Source: Methylobacter tundripaludum | Lineage (GTDB): Bacteria > Pseudomonadota > Gammaproteobacteria > Methylococcales > Methylomonadaceae | Direction of reading: 5' to 3' | Length of the DNA stretch: 64,000 nt | Assembly (NCBI RefSeq): GCF_002934365.1 | Contig: NZ_PTIY01000011.1 | Coordinates: forward strand, 1 to 64,000 | Shown: positions 18,290-28,256 of the stretch, in pieces | How the letters are laid out: each line of letters begins with the position of its first letter | How positions within the stretch are numbered: the first letter of the stretch is position 1 | The notes under the pieces: generated by a model | Databases searched by the model: none | What the model was told of the DNA's origin: nothing | Seen by the model: the letters and a program-made list of their open reading frames with translations, nothing else | Translations under genes and position numbers: made by a program

Positions 18290-18802
18290 ATGTTTGAAAT
18301 CATAAAGCTGTTATTCGATATTTGCCTGTTTAAAAAAGGCCCGCAGGATTTGCCGTATTCCCTATGGTTGTTGCGGGTGTTGGCCGTTGCCGACGTTATC
18401 GTCAGCTTTTTAATGGTCAGTCTCGGTACGAAGTGGCTTGATTCGCTGTTACAGGCCCTTGTTTCAGTCTTGCTGATTGTCGTATTCAGCTGGGTTTTGT
18501 TATATCTTGCCCGAAAGCGGGGGCGATTTTATCAAACCGCCAGCGCCTTATTAGGCGCCGATGCGGTAATCAGTTTTTTTGCGCTGCCGGCAATGGGCTC
18601 AATGGTGATCGGGCAAGGCTCTTTATTGGCATTTATTGTGACAATGGGCTTAATGATTTGGCATTGGGCCGTTACCGGGCATATTATTCGCGATGCGCTG
18701 GGACAAACCTTGGTTTTTAGTTTAGGCTTGGCGTTTTTATACATATTCGGATCATATCAGGTGATGGCTTTGTTGTTTCCTGAAGTTGCCGGCGTTGAAT
18801 AG
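18290..18802 (+). CDS. Hypothetical membrane protein
   Basis: 170 residues from the ATG at 18290, which has GGGG seven bases upstream; the frame is open back to 18209 inside the ABC-F gene. Five hydrophobic segments are visible, starting near residues 28, 51, 79, 106 and 137. I do not recognise a family. It lies 8 bases before a universal stress protein gene, with which it probably forms an operon. Confidence 0.6.
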   Translation: MFEIIKLLFDICLFKKGPQDLPYSLWLLRVLAVADVIVSFLMVSLGTKWLDSLLQALVSVLLIVVFSWVLLYLARKRGRFYQTASALLGADAVISFFALPAMGSMVIGQGSLLAFIVTMGLMIWHWAVTGHIIRDALGQTLVFSLGLAFLYIFGSYQVMALLFPEVAGVE

Positions 18803-18810
18803 GAGAAATG

Positions 18811-19254
18811 ATGGAAAGCTATAAACATATATTACTGGCGGCCGACTTTTCCGAGCACGGCGAGGCCGTTGCCGACAGAGCAAAAGATTTGGCCGGGAAA
18901 TATCAGGCAAAACTGGGTATTGTGCATGTGATGGACAATTTACTGATTGCCGATGCGGCTTATGGTTCGACGATCCCTTTTGATCTTGATTTAACCGCAG
19001 AATTAATGACGGCGGCAAAAAAGAGACTGGCCAATTTGGCAGAAAGATTGAATATTGCTGAAGATTGCCGGTGGCTGGAAACGGGCAGCCCTAAATTGGA
19101 AATCATCAGGGTTGCGGAAGAAAACAATGCAGATTTGATCGTAGTCGGTTCGCACGGACGGCATGGCTTCGCCTTGTTGCTGGGGTCGACCGCAAACGGA
19201 GTGCTGCATCATGCGCGGTGCGATGTTTTAGCCGTGCGTTTGTATGATGATTGA
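18811..19254 (+). CDS. Universal stress protein (UspA family)
   Basis: 147 residues from the second of two adjacent ATGs; AGGAGA at 18801-18806 is best spaced to 18811. The N-terminus YKHILLAADFSEHGEAV and the C-terminal ATP-binding pattern VVGSHGRHGFALLLGSTAN (G-x2-G-x9-GS) are textbook Usp features. It is a cytoplasmic nucleotide-binding stress protein whose exact role cannot be told from sequence. It is the second gene of a pair with the membrane protein upstream. Confidence 0.9.
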   Translation: MESYKHILLAADFSEHGEAVADRAKDLAGKYQAKLGIVHVMDNLLIADAAYGSTIPFDLDLTAELMTAAKKRLANLAERLNIAEDCRWLETGSPKLEIIRVAEENNADLIVVGSHGRHGFALLLGSTANGVLHHARCDVLAVRLYDD

Positions 19255-19340
19255 TCTTGAAAGCCGGATTATATCGGTATTGTAATGTTCACAGGGCGAA
19301 GATGGCCGATGCGGCATCCTATTTTAAAGGTAGATGATAA

Positions 19341-19769
19341 ATGATTGGACAGATTGAAAGCTATGATCCCGATAAGCAAACCGGGGTGATAAAAAATGAG
19401 GGTGGGTTGTTTACGTTTCATTTGGAGGATTGGGTCGCCGATGTACCCCCCGATGAGGGCGATGACGTTAACTTTGACGCTGACGGAACAATTGCGAGCA
19501 ATATTAACTTGGTCGGCGCGTATTTGGAGCCGCCTAAAGCCGTTAAATATAAATACCTGGCCGCCGTGTTGGGAATAGTTTTCGGTTGGACAGGCGTGCA
19601 CCGGTTTTACCTGGGTTTTTACCGGCTTGGTTTTGCCCAGTTAATGTTGACTGTGGTGCTTTATGTAACCGGACTGCCTGGATTTGCCGCGTTGTGGGGG
19701 TTTTTAGAAGGCGCTCTGCTTTTTGGCGGTCATATCAATAAAGACGCCAAAGGCCGCCCTTTAAAATAG
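19341..19769 (+). CDS. TM2-domain membrane protein with N-terminal cold-shock-like segment
   Basis: 142 residues. Residues 1-60 read like a small OB-fold (MIGQIESYDPDKQTGVIKNE), as in cold-shock domains. The TM2 domain follows from about residue 70: YLAAVLGIVFGWTGVHRFYL, then GFAQLMLTVVLY. The 'G..G.HRFYLG' pattern between the helices is diagnostic. Function is unknown. A perfect bidirectional terminator lies downstream, shared with the convergent cold-shock gene. Confidence 0.8.
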   Translation: MIGQIESYDPDKQTGVIKNEGGLFTFHLEDWVADVPPDEGDDVNFDADGTIASNINLVGAYLEPPKAVKYKYLAAVLGIVFGWTGVHRFYLGFYRLGFAQLMLTVVLYVTGLPGFAALWGFLEGALLFGGHINKDAKGRPLK

Positions 19770-19786
19770 TTTTCAAAACGAGAGAT

Positions 19787-19828
19787 AAAAAAAAGCCCTT
19801 GTGAGTCGGCTCACAAGGGCTTTTTTTT
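19787..19828. terminator. Bidirectional intrinsic terminator
   Basis: A perfect 19-bp stem (19787-19805 with 19810-19828) with loop tcgg is flanked by eight A and eight T. It serves the TM2 gene on the plus strand and the cold-shock gene on the minus strand. Confidence 0.95.
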
Positions 19829-19842
19829 AGATCAGGACATTC

Positions 19843-20046
19843 TTAGTTAGAACGCACATTAGCGGCGGTTAAGCCTTTGGGACCTGATTCGATGTCAAAA
19901 GTGACTGTTTCGCCTTCAGTCAGGGTTTTAAAGCCTTCGCCCTGAATAACTGAATGGTGAACGAAAACGTCTTCGCCGCCGTCAGCCGGTGCGATAAAAC
20001 CAAAACCTTTCGTGTTGTTAAACCACTTTACGGTGCCTGTTGCCAT
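19843..20046 (-). CDS. Cold-shock protein, CspA family
   Basis: 67 residues from the ATG at 20046, which has TTAGGAG upstream; longer in-frame starts are not needed. It contains RNP1 (KGFGFIAP) and RNP2 (DVFVHHS) of the single-stranded nucleic-acid-binding cold-shock domain, and starts [10 protein letters not shown]. It should bind mRNA and melt secondary structure. About 300 bases without a gene lie upstream, which leaves room for the long 5' leader usual in cold-inducible csp genes. Terminated by the hairpin at 19787-19828. Confidence 0.95.
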   Translation of the reverse strand: MATGTVKWFNNTKGFGFIAPADGGEDVFVHHSVIQGEGFKTLTEGETVTFDIESGPKGLTAANVRSN

Positions 20047-20349
20047 TTTGAAACTCCTAAAATAAAAACTTACGGTTAACACAGAACTACAACATTGATA
20101 ACCGGACAACCTAATAATTTAGGAATCCCTTAACTCAACATCTGTTTTCTGACGCAGCGTATTGTACTGTCTTTTTTATGATACTGTCATCCGCAATCTG
20201 CCTGCTGAGAGCCTACTTTTGCCGGTTGTCGGGTCGGCGCTCTCTGTCGATATATTGATGCCCGGATCTTTGGCTGTTTTAACCGGCAGCTAATCGGTCA
20301 GTTATGCGTGGAACTGGGTTCCGTTTTGTAAATAGCGCTTCCCAATGTC
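20047..20349. other. Leader/intergenic region between csp and tatC
   Basis: 303 bases without a supported gene. The part next to the cold-shock gene (20047 to about 20200) is the likely csp promoter and untranslated leader. No terminator with a T-run was found after tatC; only a short ggaac/gttcc hairpin at about 20308-20322. Confidence 0.5.
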
Positions 20350-21159
20350 TTATTCATCTTCTTGGTGTTCAATCTGATCCAGCCGGGCTTCCGTTTCGGC
20401 GTCATCCGGGGCGGGGTAATGGCTGTCAGGCTTGGGTGCGAAAAGCCTTGAGCATAACAGGCCCAGCTCAAACAGCATCCACATCGGCACCGCCAGCAAT
20501 GTTTGCGAGATGGCGTCGGGGGGCGTTAAAACGGCCCCTACGATAAACGCGCCGACGATCACATAAGGCCGTTTGTCGGCAAGACCTTCGGGCGTGATCA
20601 TTCCGGTCCAGACTAATACGATGGTGAATATAGGTACTTCAAAACAAACGCCAAACGCAAAAAACAGCGCCAAGACGAAATCGAGATACTTGGCAATATC
20701 GGTCATGACCGCTACGCCAGTGGGTGCGGCAGCGGTCAAAAAGCCGAAAACCAACGGAAAAACCACGAAGTAGGCAAAGGCTACGCCCATATAAAACAGC
20801 AGGGTGCTGGCAATCAGCAGCGGTAAAATCATGCGCCGTTCGCGCTTATACAAGCCTGGCGCTACAAACGCCCAGAACTGGTAAAGAATGTAGGGAACGG
20901 AAATAAAAACCGAGACGATCAACACCAGTTTGAACGGCGTGAAGAAAGGGGAGGCCACGTCAATAGCGATCATCGTGCTGTTTTTCGGCATGTGCTGAAG
21001 CAAGGGGCCGGCCAAGAAGCTGTATATTTCATTGGCGTATGACGCCAGCCCCAGAAACACGATCAACACGCATAGAATGGCTCGCAACAGGCGGTTGCGC
21101 AGTTCAATCAGATGACTGATAAAGGGTTGTTCGCCCTCGTTATATTTATTTGGGTTCAT
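20350..21159 (-). CDS. tatC: TatC, twin-arginine translocase core subunit
   Basis: 269 residues from the ATG at 21159. The N-terminus is typical ([19 protein letters not shown], the conserved F.hl.ELR.R motif that binds twin-arginine signals). Six membrane helices follow, including a [11 protein letters not shown] region and [20 protein letters not shown]. TatC with TatB recognises folded Tat substrates and recruits TatA. It overlaps the end of tatB by 14 bases, so it is translationally coupled. The frame runs open further upstream through tatB, but that part does not resemble TatC. Confidence 0.95.
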   Translation of the reverse strand: MNPNKYNEGEQPFISHLIELRNRLLRAILCVLIVFLGLASYANEIYSFLAGPLLQHMPKNSTMIAIDVASPFFTPFKLVLIVSVFISVPYILYQFWAFVAPGLYKRERRMILPLLIASTLLFYMGVAFAYFVVFPLVFGFLTAAAPTGVAVMTDIAKYLDFVLALFFAFGVCFEVPIFTIVLVWTGMITPEGLADKRPYVIVGAFIVGAVLTPPDAISQTLLAVPMWMLFELGLLCSRLFAPKPDSHYPAPDDAETEARLDQIEHQEDE

Positions 21160-21496
21160 GCTGTTCGGCGCTATCTGACGGTAATCGCACGATGTCGTCG
21201 TTCTGCGTTTTTGTTGCCGCCTGCGTCGGGTCGAATGTGGCTTTAAGCGAGTTGGACGTCTCGTCGAGCATTTGCTGGACGTCGTCGTGCAGAGCGGACT
21301 GCTCTTTAAATATCTGGCGCATTTCTTCGGCTTGCAGCTCCAGTTTGATTTCTTCCTTGACCGAAGCCACCATGCCGCGTGTCTTGCCCAGCCAGTACCC
21401 GGCAATTCGGGCTACTTTCGGCAATCGTTCGGGGCCGATCACTAGCAGGCTGACCAAACCGATCAGGCAAAGCTCCGAGAAGCCGACATCAAACAT
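21146..21496 (-). CDS. tatB: TatB, Sec-independent translocase subunit
   Basis: 116 residues. The N-terminus [20 protein letters not shown] plus GPERLP is the TatB membrane helix, hinge and amphipathic helix start, with the Glu in the membrane that separates TatB from TatA. A variable charged tail follows. It partners TatC in signal recognition. It lies 5 bases after tatA and overlaps tatC, in the his-tat operon. Confidence 0.95.
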   Translation of the reverse strand: MFDVGFSELCLIGLVSLLVIGPERLPKVARIAGYWLGKTRGMVASVKEEIKLELQAEEMRQIFKEQSALHDDVQQMLDETSNSLKATFDPTQAATKTQNDDIVRLPSDSAEQHEPK

Positions 21497-21501
21497 GGGC
21501 G

Positions 21502-21714
21502 TTAATCTTTATCGTTTTTTTTGGAAGTGACTTCGCCTTCGATGGCTTCGCCTTTATCTTCGGCGGCTTTGTCTTCTCCCCCTTCTTTCATGGCCGTGCG
21601 AAAGCCTTTGATGGCTCCGCCCAGATCTGCGCCTATATTGCGCAGGCGTTTGGTGCCGAACACGACAACGACGATGGCTAATACAACTAATAAGTGAGTA
21701 ACGCTGAGGCCCAT
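21502..21714 (-). CDS. tatA: TatA, Sec-independent translocase pore subunit
   Basis: 70 residues from the ATG at 21714, preceded by GGAG at six bases; an in-frame TTG at 21726 overlaps that site and is unlikely. It has a single membrane helix ([14 protein letters not shown]), then the [20 protein letters not shown] amphipathic helix, and a Lys/Glu-rich tail. It oligomerises to pass folded proteins. First tat gene after hisE, with a 24-base gap. Confidence 0.94.
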   Translation of the reverse strand: MGLSVTHLLVVLAIVVVVFGTKRLRNIGADLGGAIKGFRTAMKEGGEDKAAEDKGEAIEGEVTSKKNDKD

Positions 21715-21738
21715 TTTAAACTCCAATGGTGAAGGACT

Positions 21739-22056
21739 TTACTTGTTACGTTGCGCCTTTTCTTCCAGACCGGACAAGCCGAAACGACGTTGCAGTTCCT
21801 GCAATACGTCATCGGGTCCCAGTCCCTGATCGGCCAGCAACACCATGCAATGAAACCACAAATCGGCGGTTTCATAAATAATCTGTTTTTTATCGCCGTC
21901 TTTGGCGGCGATGACGGTTTCAGTCGCCTCTTCGCCGATTTTTTTCAGTATGCTGTCCAGTCCCTTTGCATACAGGCTGGCGACATAGGATTTATCGGCA
22001 GACTCCAGTTTACGCTGTTCCAGAATTTGCGCCAGTTGTTGTAATACGTCGCTCAT
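21739..22056 (-). CDS. hisE: Phosphoribosyl-ATP pyrophosphatase
   Basis: 105 residues, all-alpha MazG-like fold with [20 protein letters not shown], where the EExxE-type acidic residues bind Mg2+. It removes pyrophosphate from phosphoribosyl-ATP, step two of histidine synthesis. Its ATG overlaps the hisI stop by four bases. HisI and HisE are separate proteins here rather than the fused HisIE of enterics. Confidence 0.95.
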   Translation of the reverse strand: MSDVLQQLAQILEQRKLESADKSYVASLYAKGLDSILKKIGEEATETVIAAKDGDKKQIIYETADLWFHCMVLLADQGLGPDDVLQELQRRFGLSGLEEKAQRNK

Positions 22057-22445
22057 GATTTTTTATAAATAGTTGCGGGATCTTTCAAAACCGGGTCGAC
22101 GGCTTGCCATTGTCCGTCGACCAGCTTGCGATAAAAACAACTCTCGCGGCCGGTATGGCAGGCAATGCCGCCTTCCTGCTCGACTTTAAGTAAAATCACG
22201 TCTTCATCGCAATCCAGAAACAGGCCGATCACTTTCTGCCTGTGCCCGGATTCCTCGCCTTTGCGCCATAATCTGCCGCGCGATCTCGACCAGTAAACCG
22301 CGTAACCTTCGGCGGCGGTTAAGGCTAATGACTCGCGGTTCATCCAGGCGAACATCAGCACTGTTCCCGTGTCAGCCTGCTGAGCGATAACCGGTGCCAG
22401 TCCGTCTTCGGTCCAGCGTATTTCGTCCAGCCAGGATGCGCTCAC
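22053..22445 (-). CDS. hisI: Phosphoribosyl-AMP cyclohydrolase
   Basis: 130 residues starting at a GTG that overlaps the hisF stop by four bases. It carries [18 protein letters not shown] and the metal-binding [20 protein letters not shown] with following C-x6-C. It opens the purine ring of phosphoribosyl-AMP (step three). Translational coupling to hisF and hisE is evident from the overlaps. Confidence 0.95.
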   Translation of the reverse strand: MSASWLDEIRWTEDGLAPVIAQQADTGTVLMFAWMNRESLALTAAEGYAVYWSRSRGRLWRKGEESGHRQKVIGLFLDCDEDVILLKVEQEGGIACHTGRESCFYRKLVDGQWQAVDPVLKDPATIYKKS

Positions 22446-23215
22446 AGCCGTACCTCGATGCCGCGCGAGGCCATGTGTTGTTTGGCCTGCTCAATGGTGT
22501 ATTCGGCAAAATGGAAAATACTGGCTGCCAATACCGCATCGGCCTTGCCTTCGATAATGCCGTCAGCCAGATGGTCGAGATTGCCGACGCCGCCGGATGC
22601 AATGACCGGCACCGATACCGCCTCGCTGATGGCGCGGGTCAACGGCAAATCAAAACCTTCACGGGTGCCGTCCCTGTCCATGCTGGTCAGCAGGATTTCC
22701 CCCGCGCCGTAGTCGACCATTTTTTTCGCCCAGGCTATCGCATCGATGCCGGTCGGCTTGCGGCCGCCGTGGGTGAAAATCTCCCACCGGCTGGTTTCGC
22801 CGGGGAGGCTGGTTTTTTTTGCGTCGATGGCGACCACGATGCATTGCGAGCCGAAACGCTGCGCCGCCTCGCGGACAAACTCAGGATTTGAAACCGCCGC
22901 GCTGTTAATGCCGACTTTATCGGCGCCCGCATTCAGCATGCGGCGAATATCTTCCAAGGTCCTGATGCCGCCGCCGACCGTCAGCGGGATAAAAACCTCG
23001 CTGGCGACCTGCTCGACGACATGGGCAATGGTGTCCCGATTATCGTGCGTGGCGGTAATATCCAGGAACGTGATTTCATCCGCGCCTTCGCGGTCATAGC
23101 GTCTGGCGATTTCTACCGGGTCGCCGGCGTCACGAATGTCGACAAATTTTACGCCTTTAACGACGCGGCCGTTATCGACATCCAGACAGGGGATAATGCG
23201 TTTGGCTAAGCTCAT
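22442..23215 (-). CDS. hisF: Imidazole glycerol phosphate synthase, cyclase subunit HisF
   Basis: 257 residues, TIM barrel. It starts [21 protein letters not shown], with the catalytic Asp in 'CLDV', and has the second catalytic Asp in '[16 protein letters not shown]'. With HisH it makes imidazole glycerol phosphate and AICAR. It begins two bases after hisA. Confidence 0.96.
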   Translation of the reverse strand: MSLAKRIIPCLDVDNGRVVKGVKFVDIRDAGDPVEIARRYDREGADEITFLDITATHDNRDTIAHVVEQVASEVFIPLTVGGGIRTLEDIRRMLNAGADKVGINSAAVSNPEFVREAAQRFGSQCIVVAIDAKKTSLPGETSRWEIFTHGGRKPTGIDAIAWAKKMVDYGAGEILLTSMDRDGTREGFDLPLTRAISEAVSVPVIASGGVGNLDHLADGIIEGKADAVLAASIFHFAEYTIEQAKQHMASRGIEVRL

Positions 23216-23217
23216 GG

Positions 23218-23952
23218 TTACTCAAATGATTCTGCTAATTTTTCGGCTTCTTCAAAATCCAGCGTGCCTTCGTAAATCGCCCGGCCGGTGATCGCGCCCA
23301 TAATGCCGTCGCCTGCGACAGCGCCCAGGGCTTTGATGTCATCCATATTGGTGATGCCGCCGGACGCAATGACCGGAATCCGAATCGCGCGCGCCAGTCT
23401 CGCAGTGGCTTCGACATTGACGCCGGACATCATGCCGTCCCTGGAAATATCGGTATAGATAATGGCCTCGACACCGTATTCCTCAAAATGCCGGGCCATA
23501 TCGACCACATCGTGTTTGGACAGTTTGGACCAGCCGTCAATAGCCACCTTGCCGTCTTTTGCATCCAGCCCGACGATGATGTGGCGAGGATATTCCAGCG
23601 CCATATCCCTGACAAAATGCGGCTCGTTAACCGCCTTGGTGCCGATAATGACGTACTCCACGCCGGCGTTAAGATAAGCCTGGATCGTTTCTTCATCGCG
23701 AATGCCGCCGCCTATCTGCACAGGTACATCGGGGTAGGCTTCGACGATGGCGTGAATCACGTCGGCATTTTTTGGTTTTCCGGCAAACGCGCCATCCAGG
23801 TCAACCAAATGGATTCTTTTTGCGCCCGCGGCAACCCATTTGCCTGCTACGGCGACAGGGTCATCGGAAAAAACCGTATTATCATCCATGCGTCCCTGAC
23901 GCAAACGAACACATTTTCCCTCTTTTAAATCGATTGCAGGTATTAACAACAT
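23218..23952 (-). CDS. hisA: ProFAR isomerase HisA
   Basis: 244 residues, TIM barrel homologous to HisF. The N-terminus [20 protein letters not shown] has the catalytic Asp in 'AIDLK', and the second Asp lies in '[16 protein letters not shown]'. It isomerises ProFAR to PRFAR. It lies 41 bases after hisH and 2 bases before hisF. Confidence 0.96.
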   Translation of the reverse strand: MLLIPAIDLKEGKCVRLRQGRMDDNTVFSDDPVAVAGKWVAAGAKRIHLVDLDGAFAGKPKNADVIHAIVEAYPDVPVQIGGGIRDEETIQAYLNAGVEYVIIGTKAVNEPHFVRDMALEYPRHIIVGLDAKDGKVAIDGWSKLSKHDVVDMARHFEEYGVEAIIYTDISRDGMMSGVNVEATARLARAIRIPVIASGGITNMDDIKALGAVAGDGIMGAITGRAIYEGTLDFEEAEKLAESFE

Positions 23953-23993
23953 AAACAGTGAGTCCTCAATGGCGTGTAATCAGTCAAAAGTAA

Positions 23994-24638
23994 CTAGGCT
24001 TGTCCATCCCAATGCAAAAAATTCTTCAGTAGCTGCAAACCAACCGCCTGACTTTTTTCGGGGTGAAATTGTACGGCAAACACATTGTTTTGCGCCAAGG
24101 CGCAGGTAAATGCATCCGGGTATTGCGTAGTCGCCGCCGTTATTGCGGCATCGTCAGGCTGCGCATAATAGCTGTGTACAAAATAAAAGCGGCTGTCCTG
24201 AGGGATATTCTCCCATAGCGGATGTTGCTGTTGCTGATGGACCTGATTCCAGCCCATGTGCGGAATTTTGAGTAAATTTCCGTCGCTGTCTTTTAATGAT
24301 TCGGGAAAACGCACGACATGCCCGGCAAAAACGTCCAGGCAGGGGGTGCCGCCGTTTTCTTCGCTGTCGGTCAACAGCGCCTGCATGCCTAGGCAAATTC
24401 CCAGTAAAGGCTTGCTTTTGGCAACCTGTTGGATAACGGCAGACAAGCCCGAGTGATTGAGGGCCTGCATACAATCCCGAATTGCGCCGACGCCGGGGAA
24501 AACCACCCGGTCGGCGCGAAGGATCGAATCGGCGTCGGAGACACAAACAACTTCGACTTCAGGCGCTGCATGTTGCAGCGCTTTTACGATTGAATGCAGA
24601 TTACCCATTCCGTAATCAATTACAGCGACAGAAGACAT
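23994..24638 (-). CDS. hisH: Imidazole glycerol phosphate synthase, glutaminase subunit HisH
   Basis: 214 residues, class I glutamine amidotransferase. The catalytic Cys lies in LLGICLGMQALL and the His-x-Glu in VFAVQFHPEKSQAVG. It supplies ammonia to HisF. It starts 26 bases after the hisB stop. Confidence 0.96.
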   Translation of the reverse strand: MSSVAVIDYGMGNLHSIVKALQHAAPEVEVVCVSDADSILRADRVVFPGVGAIRDCMQALNHSGLSAVIQQVAKSKPLLGICLGMQALLTDSEENGGTPCLDVFAGHVVRFPESLKDSDGNLLKIPHMGWNQVHQQQQHPLWENIPQDSRFYFVHSYYAQPDDAAITAATTQYPDAFTCALAQNNVFAVQFHPEKSQAVGLQLLKNFLHWDGQA

Positions 24639-24664
24639 AAGAAATACAGGATTAAGATTAAAAG

Positions 24665-25258
24665 TTAGAGACTGCCCTTGGTTGACGGCATGATGCCCGC
24701 CATACGCGGGTCGGCGGTAATCGCCATGCGGATGGCCCGGCCCATGGCTTTAAAAATAGTTTCAGCGACGTGGTGGGCGTTTGCGCCTTTCAGGCTGTCG
24801 ATATGCAAGGTTACGCCGGCATGGTTGACAAAGCCCTGAAAAAACTCGCGGAACAAATCAACATCAAAACTGCCGATCATGGCTTTCGGGTATTTGACTT
24901 CATAAAACAGGCCGGGTCGGCCGGAAAAGTCGATCACGACGCGCGACAAGGCTTCATCCAACGGTACATAGGCGTGCCCGTAGCGATAAATGCCTTTTTT
25001 GTCCGCCGTGGCTTTGGCAAACGCTTGGCCCAAGGTAATGCCGATGTCTTCAACGGTGTGGTGGTCATCAATTTCCAAATCCCCTTTGGCTTCAATATCC
25101 ATATCGATCAAGCCGTGTCTGGCAATCTGATCGAGCATGTGTTCGAGAAAAGGGACGCCGGTTGAAAACGAGGATTGACCCGATCCATCCAGGTTAATTT
25201 TGATTTTGATTTGAGTTTCGAGCGTATTCCGCTCTACTTCCGCAGTACGTTGAGCCAT
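24665..25258 (-). CDS. hisB: Imidazoleglycerol-phosphate dehydratase
   Basis: 197 residues, the monofunctional form without the N-terminal phosphatase of enterics. It has the metal-binding repeats [12 protein letters not shown] / [11 protein letters not shown] and, later, [11 protein letters not shown] / [12 protein letters not shown]. It is the first gene of the his-tat operon, so the promoter should lie in 25259 onward. Confidence 0.96.
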   Translation of the reverse strand: MAQRTAEVERNTLETQIKIKINLDGSGQSSFSTGVPFLEHMLDQIARHGLIDMDIEAKGDLEIDDHHTVEDIGITLGQAFAKATADKKGIYRYGHAYVPLDEALSRVVIDFSGRPGLFYEVKYPKAMIGSFDVDLFREFFQGFVNHAGVTLHIDSLKGANAHHVAETIFKAMGRAIRMAITADPRMAGIMPSTKGSL

Positions 25259-25918
25259 GTTTGCATTATTAATATTGGTGACTGCGGCATTCTACTATGA
25301 CAAGCAAGATTTTGCAGTGTTTGTTATTCATGGCGGCCGATGGAAATGTCCCGATTGGAAAATGACAGGCAACTGAAGTTATCCGTACCGTGTCGATGCC
25401 GCTCAAACATGCCATAACAGCCGACACGGCGTCATTTCAAGAGTACGCCAAGTTAAGCCTTGACCGGCTTTTTTCAAGGGGGTTTTCTGGGACAATAGCC
25501 GCGCCGCCAAAACAGAAGACGGATTTAATCAGTTTTAACAGGACGTTGCCAAGGATGGAGTGCAGCGCCAACCAAGCAGGCGGCGATCTTTAATCCCAGT
25601 ACATCCTCGTGTGCTGGGATTTTTTTTAAATCGGCAAAACGCGCTCGGTGTGAACGACGAGGAGCGTTGCCGCGAGCTTCTAGTCGAGCAAGAAAAACCC
25701 CGGCAAACTCCGGCCTATACAGATAATCCCGCTGTTCAGCAGCCTGTCGAAGGGCTAAATCAGCGCTTCTTTAATAATGTGCTATCTTTAAGTCGGACTT
25801 CAGACATTGTTCCCGTGTTTCGCCTACTGTGGGCGATGACGTTCAAATTGATAGGGCAGGGTTCATGTTGTATATTCCCAACGCTGATAAGCAGCAATAA
25901 TTCTCCAAGGAGCAAGTC
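25259..25918. other. Large intergenic region upstream of hisB and the DUF342 gene
   Basis: 660 bases. It should hold divergent promoters for the his operon and the DUF342 gene. Small open frames at 25390-25593 and 25560-25922 have no recognisable protein features. The one clear element is a strong plus-strand terminator at 25592-25628 with no gene in front of it. Confidence 0.5.
25592..25628 (+). terminator. Orphan intrinsic terminator
   Basis: aatcccagtaca (25592-25603) pairs with tgtgctgggatt (25610-25621), with one G-T pair, around a six-base loop, and runs into a stretch of eight T (25620-25627). No protein gene ends before it on this strand, so it may end a small RNA or a very short transcript. 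Confidence 0.8.
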
Positions 25919-27598
25919 GTGAATGATGCGTCACTTACCGATGTGTTGACGTTTAAGCTGAGCGATGACGGCAAGCTGCTTGCCGCATTTGAACCGTGTG
26001 AAAGCAAGCCTCCCGTTGATGAGGCGGCGATCAAGATGGCCCTGGCTAAGCAAGGTTTATCCAGCTTGTTTCTGTATGAAAATTCACTCTCGAATCTGGT
26101 ACAGCAATACAACAGTCTTAATGAGAGCTTTGTGCTGGAAATAGGCGAGCGCCGCGATGGCGTATGCTCGATCCACATTGCCGATGACAAAATGACCGCC
26201 AGTCTTACCTTAACCCCTCCTTACGGCGGCGCTCCAGTCGGGTTGCTTCAAATCCAGCTTGCCTTACAGGAAAAAGGAGTGGTCAGCGGCATCATGAAAA
26301 ATGAAATTGAAGCCGCGTTGAAGGAAGGTTACGCCAAGGAGCGCGTCATTGCCAAAGGACTGCCTCCGGTGCGGGGTATTGACGCGCGGTTTCAAAGCCT
26401 GATACCTGAAATAAGGGAACGGAAACCTCGGGTGGACGAACACGGCATCGCCAACTACCGCGATCTTGGGCAGCTTATTGTCGTCAGGCCCGGCGATCCG
26501 TTGATGTTCCGCACCCCGCCCACCGAAGGCAAAAAAGGGCGGGACATTACCGGACAAATCCTGATGCCCGAACCAGGACAGGATACGCCGTTTGCATCGG
26601 GATTGCAGGGCGTAGAGATTGATTCGAATGCGGAGCTTGACCCGGATCATAATACGTTATTGCTGGCTGTGATTGCCGGTCAACCCAAGCTGGTTCCTAA
26701 CGGCGTTATCGTGGAACCCACCATCGACCTGCCGCGGGTGGATCTTTCAACCGGTAACATGAATTTTGACGGCACCATTAATATCAAAGGCGATATTAAG
26801 GACGGGATGAGAATTTGCGCGTCGGGAGACGTGTTCGTGGGCGGGATCGTCGAAGCGGCGGAAATTGAAGCGGGTGGAAATATTGTCGTCAAAGGCGGCG
26901 TGATCGGTCACAGCGAACATAGCGGCGACTCAAACGAAACGCCTACCTTTAATGCGAGAATTATCAGCAAAGGCTCAATCAGCGCACGCTTCGCCGAGAA
27001 TGTCTGCATGGAAGCGGGCACCGATATTATTATCGAAGAATTCTCCATGCATAACCATCTGACCGCGCTTAACCGGATATTGGTCGGAAAATCAGGCGGA
27101 AAAAAAGGCCGCATCATCGGCGGCATTACCTGCGCGTCAGTTCTGGTAAAAGCGGCCATAATCGGTTCAAACGCCGGTTTTATAACCAAGATCAAGGCGG
27201 GCTTTAACCCTTATCTTCAGGCGCAGTTGGACAAGCTTAAGCTTGAGATTGACGTGAGTGAAAAGGAGCTGGAAGACCTCAAGAAGATTATCGCCTTTGT
27301 GTTGGCGCATCCCGAAAAAGATAAAAACGGGCTGTTAAACAAAGCGTTGCATACCAGGGAAAAAGTTGAGGCCGATTGTACCCGGCTGCATACCGAACGC
27401 GCCCATTTGCTGTCGGAAATGACGCTGGCCGAGAACGTCCAGGTTATTGTTGAAGACTCCGTCCATTGCGGCGTGGAGATTCAGATCGGCAACTCGATTT
27501 GGAAAAATAACGAAGAACGCGGCAAAGGCGTGTTTCAAATCGTTGACGGCGCCATTGATTTTGGCAACATCATGTTGAGCGTCGACAGATCGCAGTAA
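25919..27598 (+). CDS. DUF342/FapA-family polymer-forming protein
   Basis: 559 residues from a GTG start with AAGGAG upstream. The central part (about residues 160-430) matches DUF342 (FapA): PPTEGKKGRDITGQIL, then a right-handed beta-helix-like stretch with Gly-rich turns (INIKGDIKDGMRICASGDVF, GGNIVVKGGVIGH). A coiled-coil segment (about 435-510) precedes a short C-terminal beta part. DUF342 proteins are cytoplasmic, linked to flagellar assembly or polar scaffolding in a few species; the role here is unknown. No flagellar genes are nearby. Confidence 0.85.
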   Translation: MNDASLTDVLTFKLSDDGKLLAAFEPCESKPPVDEAAIKMALAKQGLSSLFLYENSLSNLVQQYNSLNESFVLEIGERRDGVCSIHIADDKMTASLTLTPPYGGAPVGLLQIQLALQEKGVVSGIMKNEIEAALKEGYAKERVIAKGLPPVRGIDARFQSLIPEIRERKPRVDEHGIANYRDLGQLIVVRPGDPLMFRTPPTEGKKGRDITGQILMPEPGQDTPFASGLQGVEIDSNAELDPDHNTLLLAVIAGQPKLVPNGVIVEPTIDLPRVDLSTGNMNFDGTINIKGDIKDGMRICASGDVFVGGIVEAAEIEAGGNIVVKGGVIGHSEHSGDSNETPTFNARIISKGSISARFAENVCMEAGTDIIIEEFSMHNHLTALNRILVGKSGGKKGRIIGGITCASVLVKAAIIGSNAGFITKIKAGFNPYLQAQLDKLKLEIDVSEKELEDLKKIIAFVLAHPEKDKNGLLNKALHTREKVEADCTRLHTERAHLLSEMTLAENVQVIVEDSVHCGVEIQIGNSIWKNNEERGKGVFQIVDGAIDFGNIMLSVDRSQ

Positions 27599-28033
27599 CA
27601 CTAACCGACGTTACACGGTCTTTATTTGTTGCAGAAAGGCGCCGCTAACGCGACGGCTATTTGAATCCGGTTCTCGCGGCTGAAAGCGAGTTACTTTTTT
27701 TGCGTCGCCTTAAAGCGCCCGCTTTCGGTTCCCCCCTATATTGCACTATCCCCGCGTCGGCGCGGGCAAGGATTGTAACGGCTGATTTTCCGTGTGGTAA
27801 AATCTCGCCAGGAGAAGTGGCGGCGGTCGCCGCACTATCTTCCCATTACCCTAAAAAATCAGTTGAGTCTTCCAAATGGTGAGGAGTGGAATCCGCTCAT
27901 GCTTCGACAAGGCTCTCCTGAGCGTAGTCGAAGGGCTCAGCACGAACGAACGGTTTCCGCACGTTCCAATTGATTCTTTTAGAATGAAACCCCTGGCTTT
28001 TGAACAAGTCTGCAAACACGTAGAGGAGAGATT
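27599..28033. other. Intergenic region with a short genomic repeat
   Basis: 435 bases without a convincing gene. It holds a palindromic repeat at 27902-27933 (cttcgac ... gtcgaag), of a type common between bacterial genes; a partial relative occurs near 31119. The open frame at 27661-27882 has no recognisable features. Confidence 0.5.
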
Positions 28034-28249
28034 ATGAAATTTAATCCATGTATTGATAAATGTACTTACGAAGGAACCCATTGCGAAGGCTGCGGCCGAT
28101 CCCGCGAAGAAATAGCGGAAACTAAAAAGCTGGTCATGGCCTTAGTCGATTTTGCCCAAACACAGGGCTATGAGAACGTTGATGATTTTGCGAACGCGAT
28201 CGGGCAAAGCATCGCTAAAAAACTGAAAAAATCCGCATCAGGAAAATAG
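28034..28249 (+). CDS. DUF1289-like Cys-rich small protein
   Basis: 71 residues with GAGGAGAG before the ATG. The N-terminal half has four Cys in the arrangement PCIDKC ... CEGCGRSREEI, matching the DUF1289 family, in which the Cys probably bind zinc or an iron-sulfur centre. The C-terminal half is helical. Function unknown. A SemiSWEET gene follows after 7 bases, so the two are probably co-transcribed. Confidence 0.75.
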   Translation: MKFNPCIDKCTYEGTHCEGCGRSREEIAETKKLVMALVDFAQTQGYENVDDFANAIGQSIAKKLKKSASGK

Positions 28250-28256
28250 TGGCGCT

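Noticed and set aside
25560-25922. 120-codon open frame before the DUF342 gene
   Set aside because: It includes the terminator hairpin and has no recognisable features; composition looks non-coding.
27661-27882. 73-codon open frame in the 27.6-28.0 kb gap
   Set aside because: No ribosome-binding site, no family resemblance, and next to repeat sequence.
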